DNA of 64,000 nt from Allosphingosinicella sp042666435 (GCF_042666435.1 NZ_JBHTDC010000002.1:186001-250000), one strand, 5' to 3'; positions 34,628 to 43,324 are shown, counted from the first letter of the stretch. Made by a program: numbers and translations. Notes: generated by a model not told the origin, from the sequence alone.

Positions 34628-35626
34628 TCAGTCCATCGTGACGACGAGTTTTCCGACCGCCTTGCGCGCCGCCATGTGGGCGATCGCCTCCCCGCCCTGC
34701 TCCAGCGGCCAGGTCCGGCTCACTCTCGGCGCGATCCGCCCCTCGTCCCACAGCCGGAACAAGGTCCGGATATGGGCCGCGTTCGCCTCGGGGCTCCGCG
34801 CGGCGAACGCGCCCCAGAACACGCCGCACACGTCGCAGCTCTTGAGCAGGGTCAGGTTGAGCGGCAGCTTCGGAATCCCGGCCGGGAATCCGACCACCAG
34901 ATAGCGCCCTTCCCAGGCGATCGAGCGCAATGCCGGCTCCGCATAGTCGCCGCCGACCGGATCGTAGATCACGTCGGCGCCGTTCGGCCCGACAGCGTCC
35001 TTGAACGCCTGCGCGAGCGCCTTGGACTGATCCTTGTCGAACGGCCCGCGCGGATAGACCAGCACGTCATCCGCCCCCGCATTCCGCGCCGCCTCCGCTT
35101 TCTCCTCCGAGGAAACGGCGCCCACCACGCGCGCGCCATAGGCCTTGCCGAGTTCCACCGCCGCCAGCCCCACGCCGCCCGCCGCGCCGAGCACCAGCAG
35201 GGTCTGGCCCGCTTCGAGACACCCCCGGTCGAGCAAGGCATGGATGGAGGTGGCGTAGGTCAGGATCAGCGCCGAACCCTCCTCGAAACTCCGCTCCGGC
35301 GGCAGAGGAAGCGCCATCCTGGCGTCCACCACCACCTTTTCGGCGAGGCCGCCATGGCCGATCATGGCGATGACCCGGTCGCCCTCCGACCAGCCCTCGA
35401 CATTCTCGCCGACCGCCTCGACGATGCCGGCAATCTCGCCGCCCGGGGCGAACGGACGCTCGGGCCGGAACTGATATTTGTCCTCGATGATGAGGACATC
35501 GGGATAGTTGATCGCGCAGGCCTTGACCCAGACGAGAAGCTGCCCCTTGGCCGGCACGGGATCGGGAAGTTCGGCCAGCTCTAGCGTCTCAGGTCCGCCG
35601 GGAGCGCGCGAGAGCAATGCGCGCAT
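34628..35626 (-). CDS. NADPH:quinone oxidoreductase family (zinc-less MDR)
   Basis: A 332-residue medium-chain dehydrogenase. Motifs: CAINYPDVLIIEDKYQ, GGEIAGIVEAVGENVEGW and the cofactor loop VLGAAGGVGLAAVELGK. The zinc ligands of alcohol dehydrogenases are absent, as in quinone oxidoreductases and enoyl reductases. ATG 35626 has AGGAGG 6 nt upstream. The 5' flank is an inverted repeat element. Substrate not identifiable. Confidence 0.9.
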   Translation of the reverse strand: MRALLSRAPGGPETLELAELPDPVPAKGQLLVWVKACAINYPDVLIIEDKYQFRPERPFAPGGEIAGIVEAVGENVEGWSEGDRVIAMIGHGGLAEKVVVDARMALPLPPERSFEEGSALILTYATSIHALLDRGCLEAGQTLLVLGAAGGVGLAAVELGKAYGARVVGAVSSEEKAEAARNAGADDVLVYPRGPFDKDQSKALAQAFKDAVGPNGADVIYDPVGGDYAEPALRSIAWEGRYLVVGFPAGIPKLPLNLTLLKSCDVCGVFWGAFAARSPEANAAHIRTLFRLWDEGRIAPRVSRTWPLEQGGEAIAHMAARKAVGKLVVTMD

Positions 35627-35638
35627 CACACCCTCCTC

Positions 35639-35709
35639 GTCATTGCGAGGAGCGCAGCGACGCGGCAATCCACCGGCCTGGATTGCTTCGCTACGCTCGA
35701 AATGACGGT
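35639..35709. repeat. intergenic inverted repeat, GTCATTGCGAG family
   Basis: Arms GTCATTGCGAGGAGCGCAGC and CGCTACGCTCGAAATGAC face each other with inner GCAATCCA/TGGATTGC. This pattern is a common intergenic repeat in sphingomonads and relatives. It fills the gap between the oxidoreductase 5' end and the lactonase-like gene 3' end. Confidence 0.7.
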
Positions 35710-36530
35710 CATTTGGCCGCCTCGGGGAAGGCCGGGAGCTTGCCGACATCGCCTGGCTCATGCTGGATGATGACCTTCGCCCCGAGATTCTTCGCGAGCT
35801 TCTCGAAACGGTCGTGCGAGGCCAAGGTATCGGCGCGATCGACGTTGAAGCTGGGAACGCCGCCCACCTCGCGATTTTCGGTGAAATGATATTGGTCGCC
35901 TGAAATGAGCACCGGGCCGCTGGCGAGCCGGACGAGCAGCGCCTGATGCCCCTCGGTATGACCGGGCATTTGAAGGATGGTCACTCGCCCATCGCCGAAC
36001 ACATCCTTGTCGCCGTCAAGCGGCTCGACCTTGCCGCCGCCGCTCAGCCAGTGGCGAAAGCGCGGCTCGGCCGGCTTCCACACCTTGATGACCTCCCAGT
36101 CGCCCTTGCCGGTGAGGAGGATCGCATCCGGGAAATCGGCGACCTGGCCCGTATGATCGTAATGATAATGGCTGATGCCGACATAGGTCACGTCCGCCGC
36201 GTCGAAGCCGATGCGCTGGAGCTGGCTGACGATCTTTTCCTTGAGGAACGTGCCTTGAGCGTCCTTCGGCTTGCGCGCGAGGGCGCCGTCGACGCCGGTG
36301 TCCCAGAGCAAAAGGCGGTCCCCGTGCTGGACGAGGTAGCAGCTCGCCACCAATGTCTTCTTCTCGCCCGAATAGAGGCCGGTGTCGGAGAAGACCCCCA
36401 GATCGCCGATGTCAAGCGTGCCGCAATCGAGCCGCCACAGCGAGAGCGGGGTATCGGCCACGCCGGATGGCGGATTCTGCATTCCCGTGAGGGCCAGAAA
36501 GGCCGCTGTCGCCAGAAAAATTTTTCTCAT
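35709..36530 (-). CDS. exported MBL-fold hydrolase, N-acyl homoserine lactonase family
   Basis: A 273-residue protein with a signal peptide (MRKIFLATAAFLALTGMQ) and the lactonase-type zinc motif HYHYDHTG (HxHxDH), followed by PGHTEGHQALLV and SGDQYHF. The subfamily includes AHL lactonases such as AiiA/AttM, which open the homoserine lactone ring of quorum signals. Here the signal peptide places it in the periplasm. Lactonase activity is inferred, since many members act on other esters. ATG 36530 has GGAGGG 6-7 nt upstream; in-frame sequence further upstream belongs to a repeat. Confidence 0.85.
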   Translation of the reverse strand: MRKIFLATAAFLALTGMQNPPSGVADTPLSLWRLDCGTLDIGDLGVFSDTGLYSGEKKTLVASCYLVQHGDRLLLWDTGVDGALARKPKDAQGTFLKEKIVSQLQRIGFDAADVTYVGISHYHYDHTGQVADFPDAILLTGKGDWEVIKVWKPAEPRFRHWLSGGGKVEPLDGDKDVFGDGRVTILQMPGHTEGHQALLVRLASGPVLISGDQYHFTENREVGGVPSFNVDRADTLASHDRFEKLAKNLGAKVIIQHEPGDVGKLPAFPEAAK

Positions 36531-36542
36531 GTCCACCCTCCC

Positions 36543-36607
36543 GCTCCCCGGCGAAAGCCGGGGTCCAGTTCGTCCGCCGAGTCTGGATCCCGGCTTTCGC
36601 CGGGACA
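36543..36607. repeat. REPIN-like inverted repeat, copy 3
   Basis: Left arm CCCCGGCGAAAGCCGGGG then TCCAG; right arm CTGGATCCCGGCTTTCGCCG and GGAC. Lies between the lactonase-like gene 5' end and the CoA-transferase B gene 3' end. Confidence 0.75.
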
Positions 36608-36609
36608 CA

Positions 36610-37245
36610 TCACGCCTCGTAGCGGGCCGTCGTCTTCGCCGCCACTTCGTCCGCGGTCACGTCCGGAGCCAGTTCGAACAGCTTGAAGGCGCTGTCATGG
36701 TCGGGCCGCTGGAAGACGCAGAGATCGGTGACGATCATGTCGACCACATTCTTGCCGGTCAGCGGAAGCGTGCATTCCGGGATGAACTTGGGGTCGCCAT
36801 TCTTGGAGACATGCTCCATCACGACGATGATCTGCTTGACGCCGGCGACGAGGTCCATCGCGCCGCCCATGCCCTTGATCATCTTGCCCGGGATCATCCA
36901 GTTGGCGATGTCGCCATTCTCGGCCACTTCCATCGCGCCCAGAACGGCGAGGTCGATATGCCCGCCCCTGATCATCGCGAAGCTCTGCTCTGATCCGAAA
37001 TAAGCGGTCTTGGGCAGCTCGCTCACCGTCTGCTTGCCGGCGTTGATGAGATCGGGATCGACCTCATCCTCATACGGAAATGGCCCGATGCCGAGCATCC
37101 CGTTCTCCGACTGGAGCGTCACCTCCATCCCTTCCGGGATGTTGTTCGCGACCAAGGTCGGAATGCCGATACCGAGATTGACATAATAGCCGTCGCGCAG
37201 CTCCTTCGCCGCGCGCGCGGCCATCTGGTTGCGGTCCCAAGGCAT
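36610..37245 (-). CDS. scoB: 3-oxoacid CoA-transferase subunit B
   Basis: A 211-residue beta subunit. The catalytic glutamate is in TLQSENGMLGIGP, and GIGIPTLVANNIPEG plus GGAMDLVAGVKQIIVVMEH are family-typical. With subunit A it moves CoA from succinyl-CoA to acetoacetate or a similar acid in ketone-body or polyhydroxybutyrate use. ATG 37245 has AAGGAGG upstream. It is downstream of subunit A but an inverted repeat sits between them. Confidence 0.93.
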   Translation of the reverse strand: MPWDRNQMAARAAKELRDGYYVNLGIGIPTLVANNIPEGMEVTLQSENGMLGIGPFPYEDEVDPDLINAGKQTVSELPKTAYFGSEQSFAMIRGGHIDLAVLGAMEVAENGDIANWMIPGKMIKGMGGAMDLVAGVKQIIVVMEHVSKNGDPKFIPECTLPLTGKNVVDMIVTDLCVFQRPDHDSAFKLFELAPDVTADEVAAKTTARYEA

Positions 37246-37259
37246 TACTGATCCTCCTT

Positions 37260-37326
37260 GTTCCCCGGCGAACGCCGGGGTCCAGTTTCTGAGTCGGTCT
37301 GGGCCCCGGCTTTCGCCGGGGAGCAA
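37260..37326. repeat. REPIN-like inverted repeat, copy 4, inside the CoA-transferase operon
   Basis: Left arm CCCCGGCGAACGCCGGGG then TCCAG; right arm CTGGGCCCCGGCTTTCGCCG and GGGGAGC. It occupies almost the whole 85-bp gap between the two subunit genes. Confidence 0.75.
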
Positions 37327-37330
37327 CGGG

Positions 37331-38038
37331 TCACGCCGCCTCTCTTTCGCGGACGGTGCGGAATTCGATCTTTTTGTCGTAGGGCGCGCCGAGGATGAGG
37401 CGTTTCACATAGATGCCGGGCAGGTGGATGCAGTCGGGATCGAGGCTGCCGACGGGCACGATCTCCTCCACCTCGGCGACGCAGATTTTCCCAGCCGTCG
37501 CCATCGGCTGGTTGAAATTGCGCGCGGTCTTGCGGAAGACGAGGTTGCCGCTCTCGTCCGCCTTCCAGCCCTTGACGATGGCGAGGTCGGCGAAGATGCC
37601 GCGTTCCAGGATGTAATCCTGACCGTCGAAGCTCTTCACTTCCTTGCCCTCGGCGACCTGGGTGCCGACGCCGGTCTTCGTATAGAAGCCGGGAATGCCC
37701 GCGCCGCCCGCCCGGCAGCGCTCGGCGAGCGTCCCTTGCGGGCAGAATTCGACCTCAAGTTCGCGGGAAAGAAACTGCCGCTCGAACTCCTTGTTCTCGC
37801 CGACATAGGAAGAGATCATCTTCCTGATCTGGCGGGTGCGGAGCAGCTTGCCGAGGCCTTCATTGTCGATGCCGGCATTGTTGGACGCGACTGTCAGGCC
37901 CTTGACGCCGCTTTTCTGGATGGCGTCGATCAATCGCTCGGGAATGCCGCACAGGCCAAAGCCGCCAGCGCAAATCGTCATGTCGTCGCGAAGCAGGCCG
38001 TCGAGCGCCGCCTCGGCATCGGGGTAGATTTTCCGCAT
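37331..38038 (-). CDS. scoA: 3-oxoacid CoA-transferase subunit A
   Basis: A 235-residue alpha subunit. Features: MTICAGGFGLCGIPERLIDA, GLTVASNNAGIDNEGLG, and PGFYTKTGVGT. Together with subunit B it forms the heterotetrameric CoA-transferase. ATG 38038 gives MRKIYPDAEAALDGLLRDDM, the usual N-terminus. A pair of hairpin repeats lies upstream. Confidence 0.93.
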   Translation of the reverse strand: MRKIYPDAEAALDGLLRDDMTICAGGFGLCGIPERLIDAIQKSGVKGLTVASNNAGIDNEGLGKLLRTRQIRKMISSYVGENKEFERQFLSRELEVEFCPQGTLAERCRAGGAGIPGFYTKTGVGTQVAEGKEVKSFDGQDYILERGIFADLAIVKGWKADESGNLVFRKTARNFNQPMATAGKICVAEVEEIVPVGSLDPDCIHLPGIYVKRLILGAPYDKKIEFRTVREREAA

Positions 38039-38124
38039 GGGCTCCGGCTCCCTTGTTAGGAAGCCGCGCATAACGGCCCGGGGCAGGTCGGGTCAAGCAA
38101 ACCTGAATGAGGTTTCAAGTTTAT

Positions 38125-38214
38125 CTCCCCTCCCGCTTGCGGGAGGGGCCGGGGGAGGGAATGTGGCTGGGACAGGCCCTCCCCTTGATCCCCTCCCGCG
38201 AGCGGGAGGGGAGA
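38125..38214. repeat. paired inverted repeats, CCCCTCCCGC family
   Basis: Two copies of the hairpin CCCCTCCCGC-NN-GCGGGAGGGG about 55 bp apart fill the gap between the CoA-transferase A 5' side and the SCP2 gene 3' end. The SCP2 gene stops 4 bp away, so the nearer copy may act as its terminator. Another copy is at 33619. Confidence 0.7.
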
Positions 38215-38217
38215 GAA

Positions 38218-38520
38218 TCAGCTCTTCAGCTTCGCCAGCACGCCCTGGAGCTGCATCGCGTTCGACATGTCGCCCTCGACCTTCAATTTGCCCTGCATGA
38301 ACGCGGTCATCGCGTCGATCTCGCCTTTGGTGAGCGCTTCCCAGTCCGCCCAGCTGATCTTGATCACGGTGTCGGCCGCGCCGTCTTCCTCGGTCACCGC
38401 GTTGGCGACGCCGTCGAGCATGATCGCGCCCTCGCCGCCGCCGAAGTCGAGCTTGATCCGCTTGCCCGGGACAAAGGCATTATGCTCGCCCATCTTGGCG
38501 ACGAGGTCGGTCTTGGTCAT
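38218..38520 (-). CDS. SCP2 sterol-binding domain protein
   Basis: A 100-residue stand-alone SCP2 domain (IKLDFGGGEGAIMLDGVANA, TVIKISWADWEALTKGEID, KLKVEGDMSNAMQLQ). The family binds lipids or acyl-CoA in a hydrophobic tunnel. In bacteria the ligand is usually unknown. It lies beside CoA-transferase genes on the same strand, consistent with a lipid-related role, but a repeat separates them. Confidence 0.9.
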   Translation of the reverse strand: MTKTDLVAKMGEHNAFVPGKRIKLDFGGGEGAIMLDGVANAVTEEDGAADTVIKISWADWEALTKGEIDAMTAFMQGKLKVEGDMSNAMQLQGVLAKLKS

Positions 38521-38597
38521 GAAACGCTCCTGATTGGTTTGCCCCTCCCCTACTTTACGTGAACGTCAAGTCAAGGGCGCTCCCTGCGCTATCCCCG

Positions 38598-38680
38598 CTC
38601 ACCCTGAGCCTGTCGAAGAGCTGTCCTCCTTCCGCGGCGTCGGAGAAGGACAGGGCCTCGACAAGCTCAGCCCGAACGGA
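38598..38680. repeat. intergenic inverted repeat, CCTGAGCCTGTCGAAG family
   Basis: Arms GAGCCTGTCGAAGAGCTGTC and GACAGGGCCTCGACAAGCTC pair imperfectly around a 20-30-base centre. Repeats with this CTGAGC-TGTCGAAG core are common between genes in sphingomonads. It lies just upstream of the TPP-enzyme gene. Confidence 0.65.
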
Positions 38681-38717
38681 ATGGATTTCGCGAAAGAAGG
38701 TGGCTAACTCGCGGCCC

Positions 38718-40376
38718 ATGACGAACATCCGCTCCGGGGGCCGAATCCTCATCGATAATCTGGTCGCGCAAGGGTGCGACCGCATCTTCTGCGTGCCCGG
38801 GGAGAGCTACCTCGCCGCATTGGACGCGCTTCACGACACGCCCGAAATCGAGCTTGTCGTCTGCCGGCAGGAAGGCGGCGTGACCTACATGGCCGAGGCC
38901 GACGGCAAGATGACCGGGCGGCCCGGCATCGCCTTCGTGACCCGCGGGCCGGGGGCGACCAACGCGTCCGTCGGCGTCCATGTCGCGATGCAGGATTCGA
39001 CGCCGATGATCCTGTTCATCGGCGATGTGGCGCGCGGCGACCGCGACCGCGAAGGCTTCCAGGAGCTGGACTTCGCCGCCATGTTCGGGACGCTCGCCAA
39101 ATGGGCGGCGCGGATCGACGACGCCGCGCGGATTCCGGAATATGTGGCGCGCGCTTATTCGGTGGCGATTTCGGGGCGGCCGGGTCCGGTCGTACTGGCC
39201 CTCCCCGAAGACATGCTGCGCGACGCGGTCGAGGCAGTCGACCGCCCGCGCGTCGAGCGGCCGGCGCAGGTCCCCTGCCCCCGCGAGATCGCGGGCATCG
39301 GCGAGAAGCTGCGCATCGCGGAGCGGCCGGTTGCGATCGTCGGCGGCGCCGGCTGGACCGCCGACAGCGGCGCCGCCTTCGCGCGCTTCGCCGAAAGCTG
39401 GGGCCTTCCCGTCGCGGCCGCGTTCCGCCGGCAGGACGCGGTCGCCAACGACTGCGCAGTCTATTCCGGCAATCTCGGGTACGGGCCCAACCCGAAGCTC
39501 GCCCAGCGCGTCAGGGACGCCGATCTGCTGCTGGTCGTCGGCGCCCGTCTGGGCGAGGCGACGACCGACGGCTACACGCTCGTCACCCCCGACCATCCGG
39601 GCCAGACGCTCATCCACATCCATCCCGATCCCAACGAGCTCGGCCGCGTCTACCGCACCGACCAGGCGATGTGCGTCGACATGTCGGTCGGCCTGGCCCT
39701 CGAAACGCTGGACTCGCCCTCCCCCCGCCCTTCGGCCGGCGAGGAGGCACACCGCGAATGGCTGGAGTGGAGCACCGCCCAGAAAAGGGACATCGCGCTC
39801 GACATTGGCCAGGTCGTCATGCACCTGCGCGACATGCTTCCCGCCGACAGCATCGTCTGCAACGGCGCCGGCAATTTCTCGGGCTGGTTCCACCGCTACT
39901 GGCATTATGCCGCCCTCCCCAGCCAGCTCGCTCCCACCAACGGGTCGATGGGCTACGGCCTCCCCGCCGGCGTCGCCGCCGCGCTTCGTTTCCCGGAGCG
40001 GCAGGTGATCGTCGCGGCCGGCGACGGCGATTTCCTGATGAACGGGCAGGAACTGGCCACCGCCGTCCGCCACGGCGCCGACATGCTGGTGCTGGTGATC
40101 GACAATGCGAGCTACGGCACGATCCGCATGCATCAGGAACGGGAATATCCCGAGCGCCTGTCGGGCACCGATCTCGTCAATCCCGATTTCGCGGCCCTCG
40201 CCCGCGCTTTTGGCGCCTGGGCGGAGACGGTGGAGCGGAGCGAGGAATTCGCGCCCGCGCTTGAGCGGGCGAAGGCGCAGCGCGGCGTCAAGCTCCTCCA
40301 TCTCAAGACGGATGTAGAGAATATCACGGCGAACACCACGATCACCGCCTTACGCGACCGGGTCAAAGCCCTGTAG
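38718..40376 (+). CDS. thiamine pyrophosphate-dependent enzyme, acetolactate-synthase-like
   Basis: A 552-residue enzyme with the three-domain fold of the IlvB/PDC group. The TPP-activating glutamate is in CRQEGGVTYMAEADG, followed by TRGPGATNASVGVHVAMQDS, and the C-terminal pyrophosphate/Mg site is GDGDFLMNGQELATA...VIDNASYGTI. No small regulatory subunit or other isoleucine-valine genes are near, so it is more likely a decarboxylase or lyase of another 2-oxo acid than biosynthetic IlvB. ATG 38718 chosen; sequence upstream in the same frame is repeat DNA. Confidence 0.9.
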   Translation: MTNIRSGGRILIDNLVAQGCDRIFCVPGESYLAALDALHDTPEIELVVCRQEGGVTYMAEADGKMTGRPGIAFVTRGPGATNASVGVHVAMQDSTPMILFIGDVARGDRDREGFQELDFAAMFGTLAKWAARIDDAARIPEYVARAYSVAISGRPGPVVLALPEDMLRDAVEAVDRPRVERPAQVPCPREIAGIGEKLRIAERPVAIVGGAGWTADSGAAFARFAESWGLPVAAAFRRQDAVANDCAVYSGNLGYGPNPKLAQRVRDADLLLVVGARLGEATTDGYTLVTPDHPGQTLIHIHPDPNELGRVYRTDQAMCVDMSVGLALETLDSPSPRPSAGEEAHREWLEWSTAQKRDIALDIGQVVMHLRDMLPADSIVCNGAGNFSGWFHRYWHYAALPSQLAPTNGSMGYGLPAGVAAALRFPERQVIVAAGDGDFLMNGQELATAVRHGADMLVLVIDNASYGTIRMHQEREYPERLSGTDLVNPDFAALARAFGAWAETVERSEEFAPALERAKAQRGVKLLHLKTDVENITANTTITALRDRVKAL

Positions 40377-40410
40377 CATGGCCGGCCCATCGGCTTCAAA
40401 AAGGCATGAG

Positions 40411-41325
40411 ATGCGATTTGTGAAATCCCTGTCCGTTCCGCTCGCCTTGCTGCTCTCGGCCGCGCCCCTCGCCGCCCAGACGAGCGAAGACGATCTGGCG
40501 GCCGAACTCGACCCGCTCGCGGCCCAGGAAAATGACGGAGACACGGAAGAGAAAATGACGGCCGCCGAGGAGCCCGCGGCCGAAGGCGAATCGCTCGCCG
40601 CGCTGGACGCTGGCGCGGAGGCGGGGAACGCCCTGGCGACGAAGCTCGCATCGCTGGCGGCCGAGGGCAATGGCGAGGCCGCCTACCATCTCGGCATCAT
40701 GCATCTCGCCGGAATGAACGGCCTCGCCAAGGATCCGCAGCGCGCGTTCGAATTGTTCCAGGCATCGGCCGAGGCCGGCGATCCGCTCGGCGCCTACCGG
40801 CTCGGCGCCTTATACGATGGCCAGGGCGAAGGCGTTGTCGAGGACGATCCGGCGCTGGCGCTGAAGCACAAGCTGGTCGCCGCCGAGGCGGGCTATGCCC
40901 TCGCCCAGCACGACGTCGCGCGCTTCTTCTACGAGCAGGGCGATACCGACAAGGCGCTCGAATATCTGCTGGCGTCGGCCAAGCAGGGTTACCAACCGTC
41001 GCTGCAGGCGCTCGCCTCGCTTTACAGCGGCGAGGGCAAGGTCGCGAAGGATCCGGTCAAGGTCTATGCCTATGTCGCCTTGCTCCAGGCCAGCGACAAG
41101 GGCCTTCCCTCCAAGCGGCTGGAGGAATGGCGTGACAAGACGCAGGCCGAGCTCGGCCCCGAGCAGGTCGCCGAGGCGGTCGAGATCGTGACCAAGTGGA
41201 AGGAGACGCCGAGCGCGCTGACCCTCAAGGCGCTGGCCGGGGAAGCCTCGGCGATGCGGCTCGCGGGCCTCGATGACGCCGCCCTGATCGCCCCCGCCGA
41301 TGGCACGAAGCCCGAGGGACGGTAA
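40411..41325 (+). CDS. Sel1-repeat protein with signal peptide
   Basis: A 304-residue exported protein: signal MRFVKSLSVPLALLLSAAPL, an acidic linker (residues 25-70), then about four Sel1-like repeats of 36 residues (GEAAYHLGIMHLAGMNGLAK, GDPLGAYRLGALYDGQGEGV, GYQPSLQALASLYSGEGKVA). Sel1 proteins are helical scaffolds for protein contacts in the envelope. ATG 40411 has AAGG 7-8 nt upstream. Function unknown; convergent with the methyltransferase-esterase fusion. Confidence 0.85.
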   Translation: MRFVKSLSVPLALLLSAAPLAAQTSEDDLAAELDPLAAQENDGDTEEKMTAAEEPAAEGESLAALDAGAEAGNALATKLASLAAEGNGEAAYHLGIMHLAGMNGLAKDPQRAFELFQASAEAGDPLGAYRLGALYDGQGEGVVEDDPALALKHKLVAAEAGYALAQHDVARFFYEQGDTDKALEYLLASAKQGYQPSLQALASLYSGEGKVAKDPVKVYAYVALLQASDKGLPSKRLEEWRDKTQAELGPEQVAEAVEIVTKWKETPSALTLKALAGEASAMRLAGLDDAALIAPADGTKPEGR

Positions 41326-41356
41326 CGCGGCGCTCGATCCGCCGGCGCTGCCGGTA

Positions 41357-43324
41357 CTACAGGCCGAAGGGGTAGGTCTCGTCCTCGCCCGCCTCGACCG
41401 CGCCGGATAGCGGCGTCACCGCCTCGGTTTCGTCGAACCAGACCCAGGCATCGAACTGGCCGGGCAGGATCGCCCGCGAATAATGGCTCCAGCGCTCGGT
41501 TTCCGGGCGGTAGATGACGCCGATGAAGCGCTCCAGCCTGGGTTCTTCCAGGAGGCCGCGAAGATTCTCTTCGGCGCCGCGCAAGTCGAGGAGGAAAGAC
41601 TCCAACTCCGCCTCGTGGGACAGCCTTTCGTAGCTGCCCGGAAGCGACGGCTTCACCTTCTTCACCTCCATCGGCCCGTCCCAGTCGGTCGCGGCGGCGA
41701 CGGTGCCTTTATGGGTGCCGAAGCCGATCAGCGCCGCGTCCTTGCCGAACCGCTCCCGGCAGAGCTGGCCGATATTGAGCTCCTCCCGCACCTGCCCCAT
41801 CTCGGTGTGCGAGGCGTCGCCGATATGGCTGTTGTGCGCCCAGACCACCGCCTTGGCGTCCGGCCCCTTCGCATCGAGTATCTGGCAGAGCGTCTCGAAC
41901 ATGTGGGTGTCGCGCAGGTTCCAGCTCTCGGCGGCGCCGTGATACATGATCCGATAATATTCCTCGGCATTCTTGACGAGCCGGGCATTGGCCGCGGCGT
42001 CCAGCCACTCGTCGCCATCCTCCGCCATATAATCCAGGCGCTTGCGGTGCATCTCGCGAAGCATTTCGACGACCGGCTGCTCGCACCGCGCATATCCTTC
42101 GGTGATCGCCATCCGGCCATAGCCCTGCGGATTGCGGGCATAGGGCATAAGGCAGCCATAACGTTCGCGCGCCGCCGCCGCCGCTTCGGGATCGACGCCG
42201 TCGAGATAGTCTATCACCGCCCGCATGGAACCGCCAAGATTGTAGAGATCGAGCCCGTAAAAGCCCGCCATCCGGTCGGGTGCGCATCCCTCATTGTGCC
42301 GCCGCAGCCAGCGGATGAAGGCATCGACGTCGGTGTTGCGCCACATCCAGGTCGGGAAGCGCTGGAACGCCGCCTCCTCGCCGTCACGGTGAGGACGATG
42401 GCGAACATAGCGGTCGATCGCGGCGGCGTCGGGCCAGTCGGCCTCGACCGCGACGATCGAGAAGCCGTGATGCTCAATGAGGCGCTGCGTGATCGCGGCG
42501 CGGGCGCGGTAGAATTCTGACGTGCCATGGCTCGCTTCGCCGAGCAGCAGCACCCGCGCGCCGGCATAGCGGTCGAACAAGGCGCCGAACGCCGGGTCGC
42601 CGATGGCCGGGAGCGGTTCGGCGGCGTCGCGGACCATCCGCGGCAGCGACGGCGGCGCGCCGCCCTTGCCGGCGGCCTCCCGCCAGCCATGCGCGCCGAT
42701 CAGCGGCACGAAGCGGACGGCGCCCAGATCCTCCTGCTCATATTCCTCCTCGCTCACCCGAAACACCCTGACGAGGCTCTGGACGGAATGCGGCTCGCCG
42801 ACCGGCATCACCAGCCGCCCGCCGATCGCCAGCTGCTCGACCAGGGCTTCGGGCACATGGCTCCCGCTCGCCGCCGCGATGATCGCGTCGAACGGCGCTT
42901 CCTCGGGCAGGCCTTCGGAGCCGTCGCCTTCCAATATGTCGACATTGGAATAGCCGAGCTTCGCCAGCCGCGCGCCGGCGAGCATTGCGAGCTCGTGGTG
43001 GCGCTCGATGGCGAGCACCTCGCCGGCCACCTGCCCCATCACGGCCGCCGCATAGCCGGAGCCGGCGCCGATCTCGAGCACCCGGTCGCCGGGCTTCACC
43101 CCGGCCGCGTCGATCATCAGGGCGACGATATAGGGCTGCGAGATGGTCTGGTCGGATTCGATCGGAAGCGGCGAATCGTCATAGGCGAATTCGGCGAGGT
43201 CGGGCGGCACGAACAGCTCGCGCGGAACCTTGCGCATCGCGTCGAGCAGAAAAATGTCGGATATGCCGCGCCCGGCGATCTGGCGCGCGACCATCTTCTC
43301 GCGCGCGGCGGCGAAGTCGGCCAT
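41357..43324 (-). CDS. protein-L-isoaspartate O-methyltransferase fused to erythromycin-esterase-like domain
   Basis: A 655-residue two-domain protein. Residues 1-215 are a complete protein-isoaspartate methyltransferase (DSPLPIESDQTISQPYIVAL, VLEIGAGSGYAAAVM, GGRLVMPVGEP), which repairs aged proteins. Residues about 235-650 match the erythromycin esterase/EreA-like family (LLLGEASHGTSEFYRARAA, VEADWPDAAAIDRYV, WAHNSHIGDASHTEMGQVRE, RFIGVIYRPETERWSHY). The reading frame runs through without a stop or start between them. The esterase part may not act on macrolides; many relatives have unknown substrates. ATG 43324 has GAGGAG upstream. Confidence 0.92.
   Translation of the reverse strand: MADFAAAREKMVARQIAGRGISDIFLLDAMRKVPRELFVPPDLAEFAYDDSPLPIESDQTISQPYIVALMIDAAGVKPGDRVLEIGAGSGYAAAVMGQVAGEVLAIERHHELAMLAGARLAKLGYSNVDILEGDGSEGLPEEAPFDAIIAAASGSHVPEALVEQLAIGGRLVMPVGEPHSVQSLVRVFRVSEEEYEQEDLGAVRFVPLIGAHGWREAAGKGGAPPSLPRMVRDAAEPLPAIGDPAFGALFDRYAGARVLLLGEASHGTSEFYRARAAITQRLIEHHGFSIVAVEADWPDAAAIDRYVRHRPHRDGEEAAFQRFPTWMWRNTDVDAFIRWLRRHNEGCAPDRMAGFYGLDLYNLGGSMRAVIDYLDGVDPEAAAAARERYGCLMPYARNPQGYGRMAITEGYARCEQPVVEMLREMHRKRLDYMAEDGDEWLDAAANARLVKNAEEYYRIMYHGAAESWNLRDTHMFETLCQILDAKGPDAKAVVWAHNSHIGDASHTEMGQVREELNIGQLCRERFGKDAALIGFGTHKGTVAAATDWDGPMEVKKVKPSLPGSYERLSHEAELESFLLDLRGAEENLRGLLEEPRLERFIGVIYRPETERWSHYSRAILPGQFDAWVWFDETEAVTPLSGAVEAGEDETYPFGL

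Noticed and set aside
38718..40376. Acetolactate synthase large subunit (ilvB)
   Set aside because: Fold and TPP motifs fit the superfamily, but there is no small subunit or ilvC nearby, so a specific biosynthetic name is not justified.
41357..42620. Macrolide resistance gene
   Set aside because: Similarity is to the broad erythromycin-esterase family; the fusion to a protein-repair enzyme makes drug resistance unlikely as the native role.
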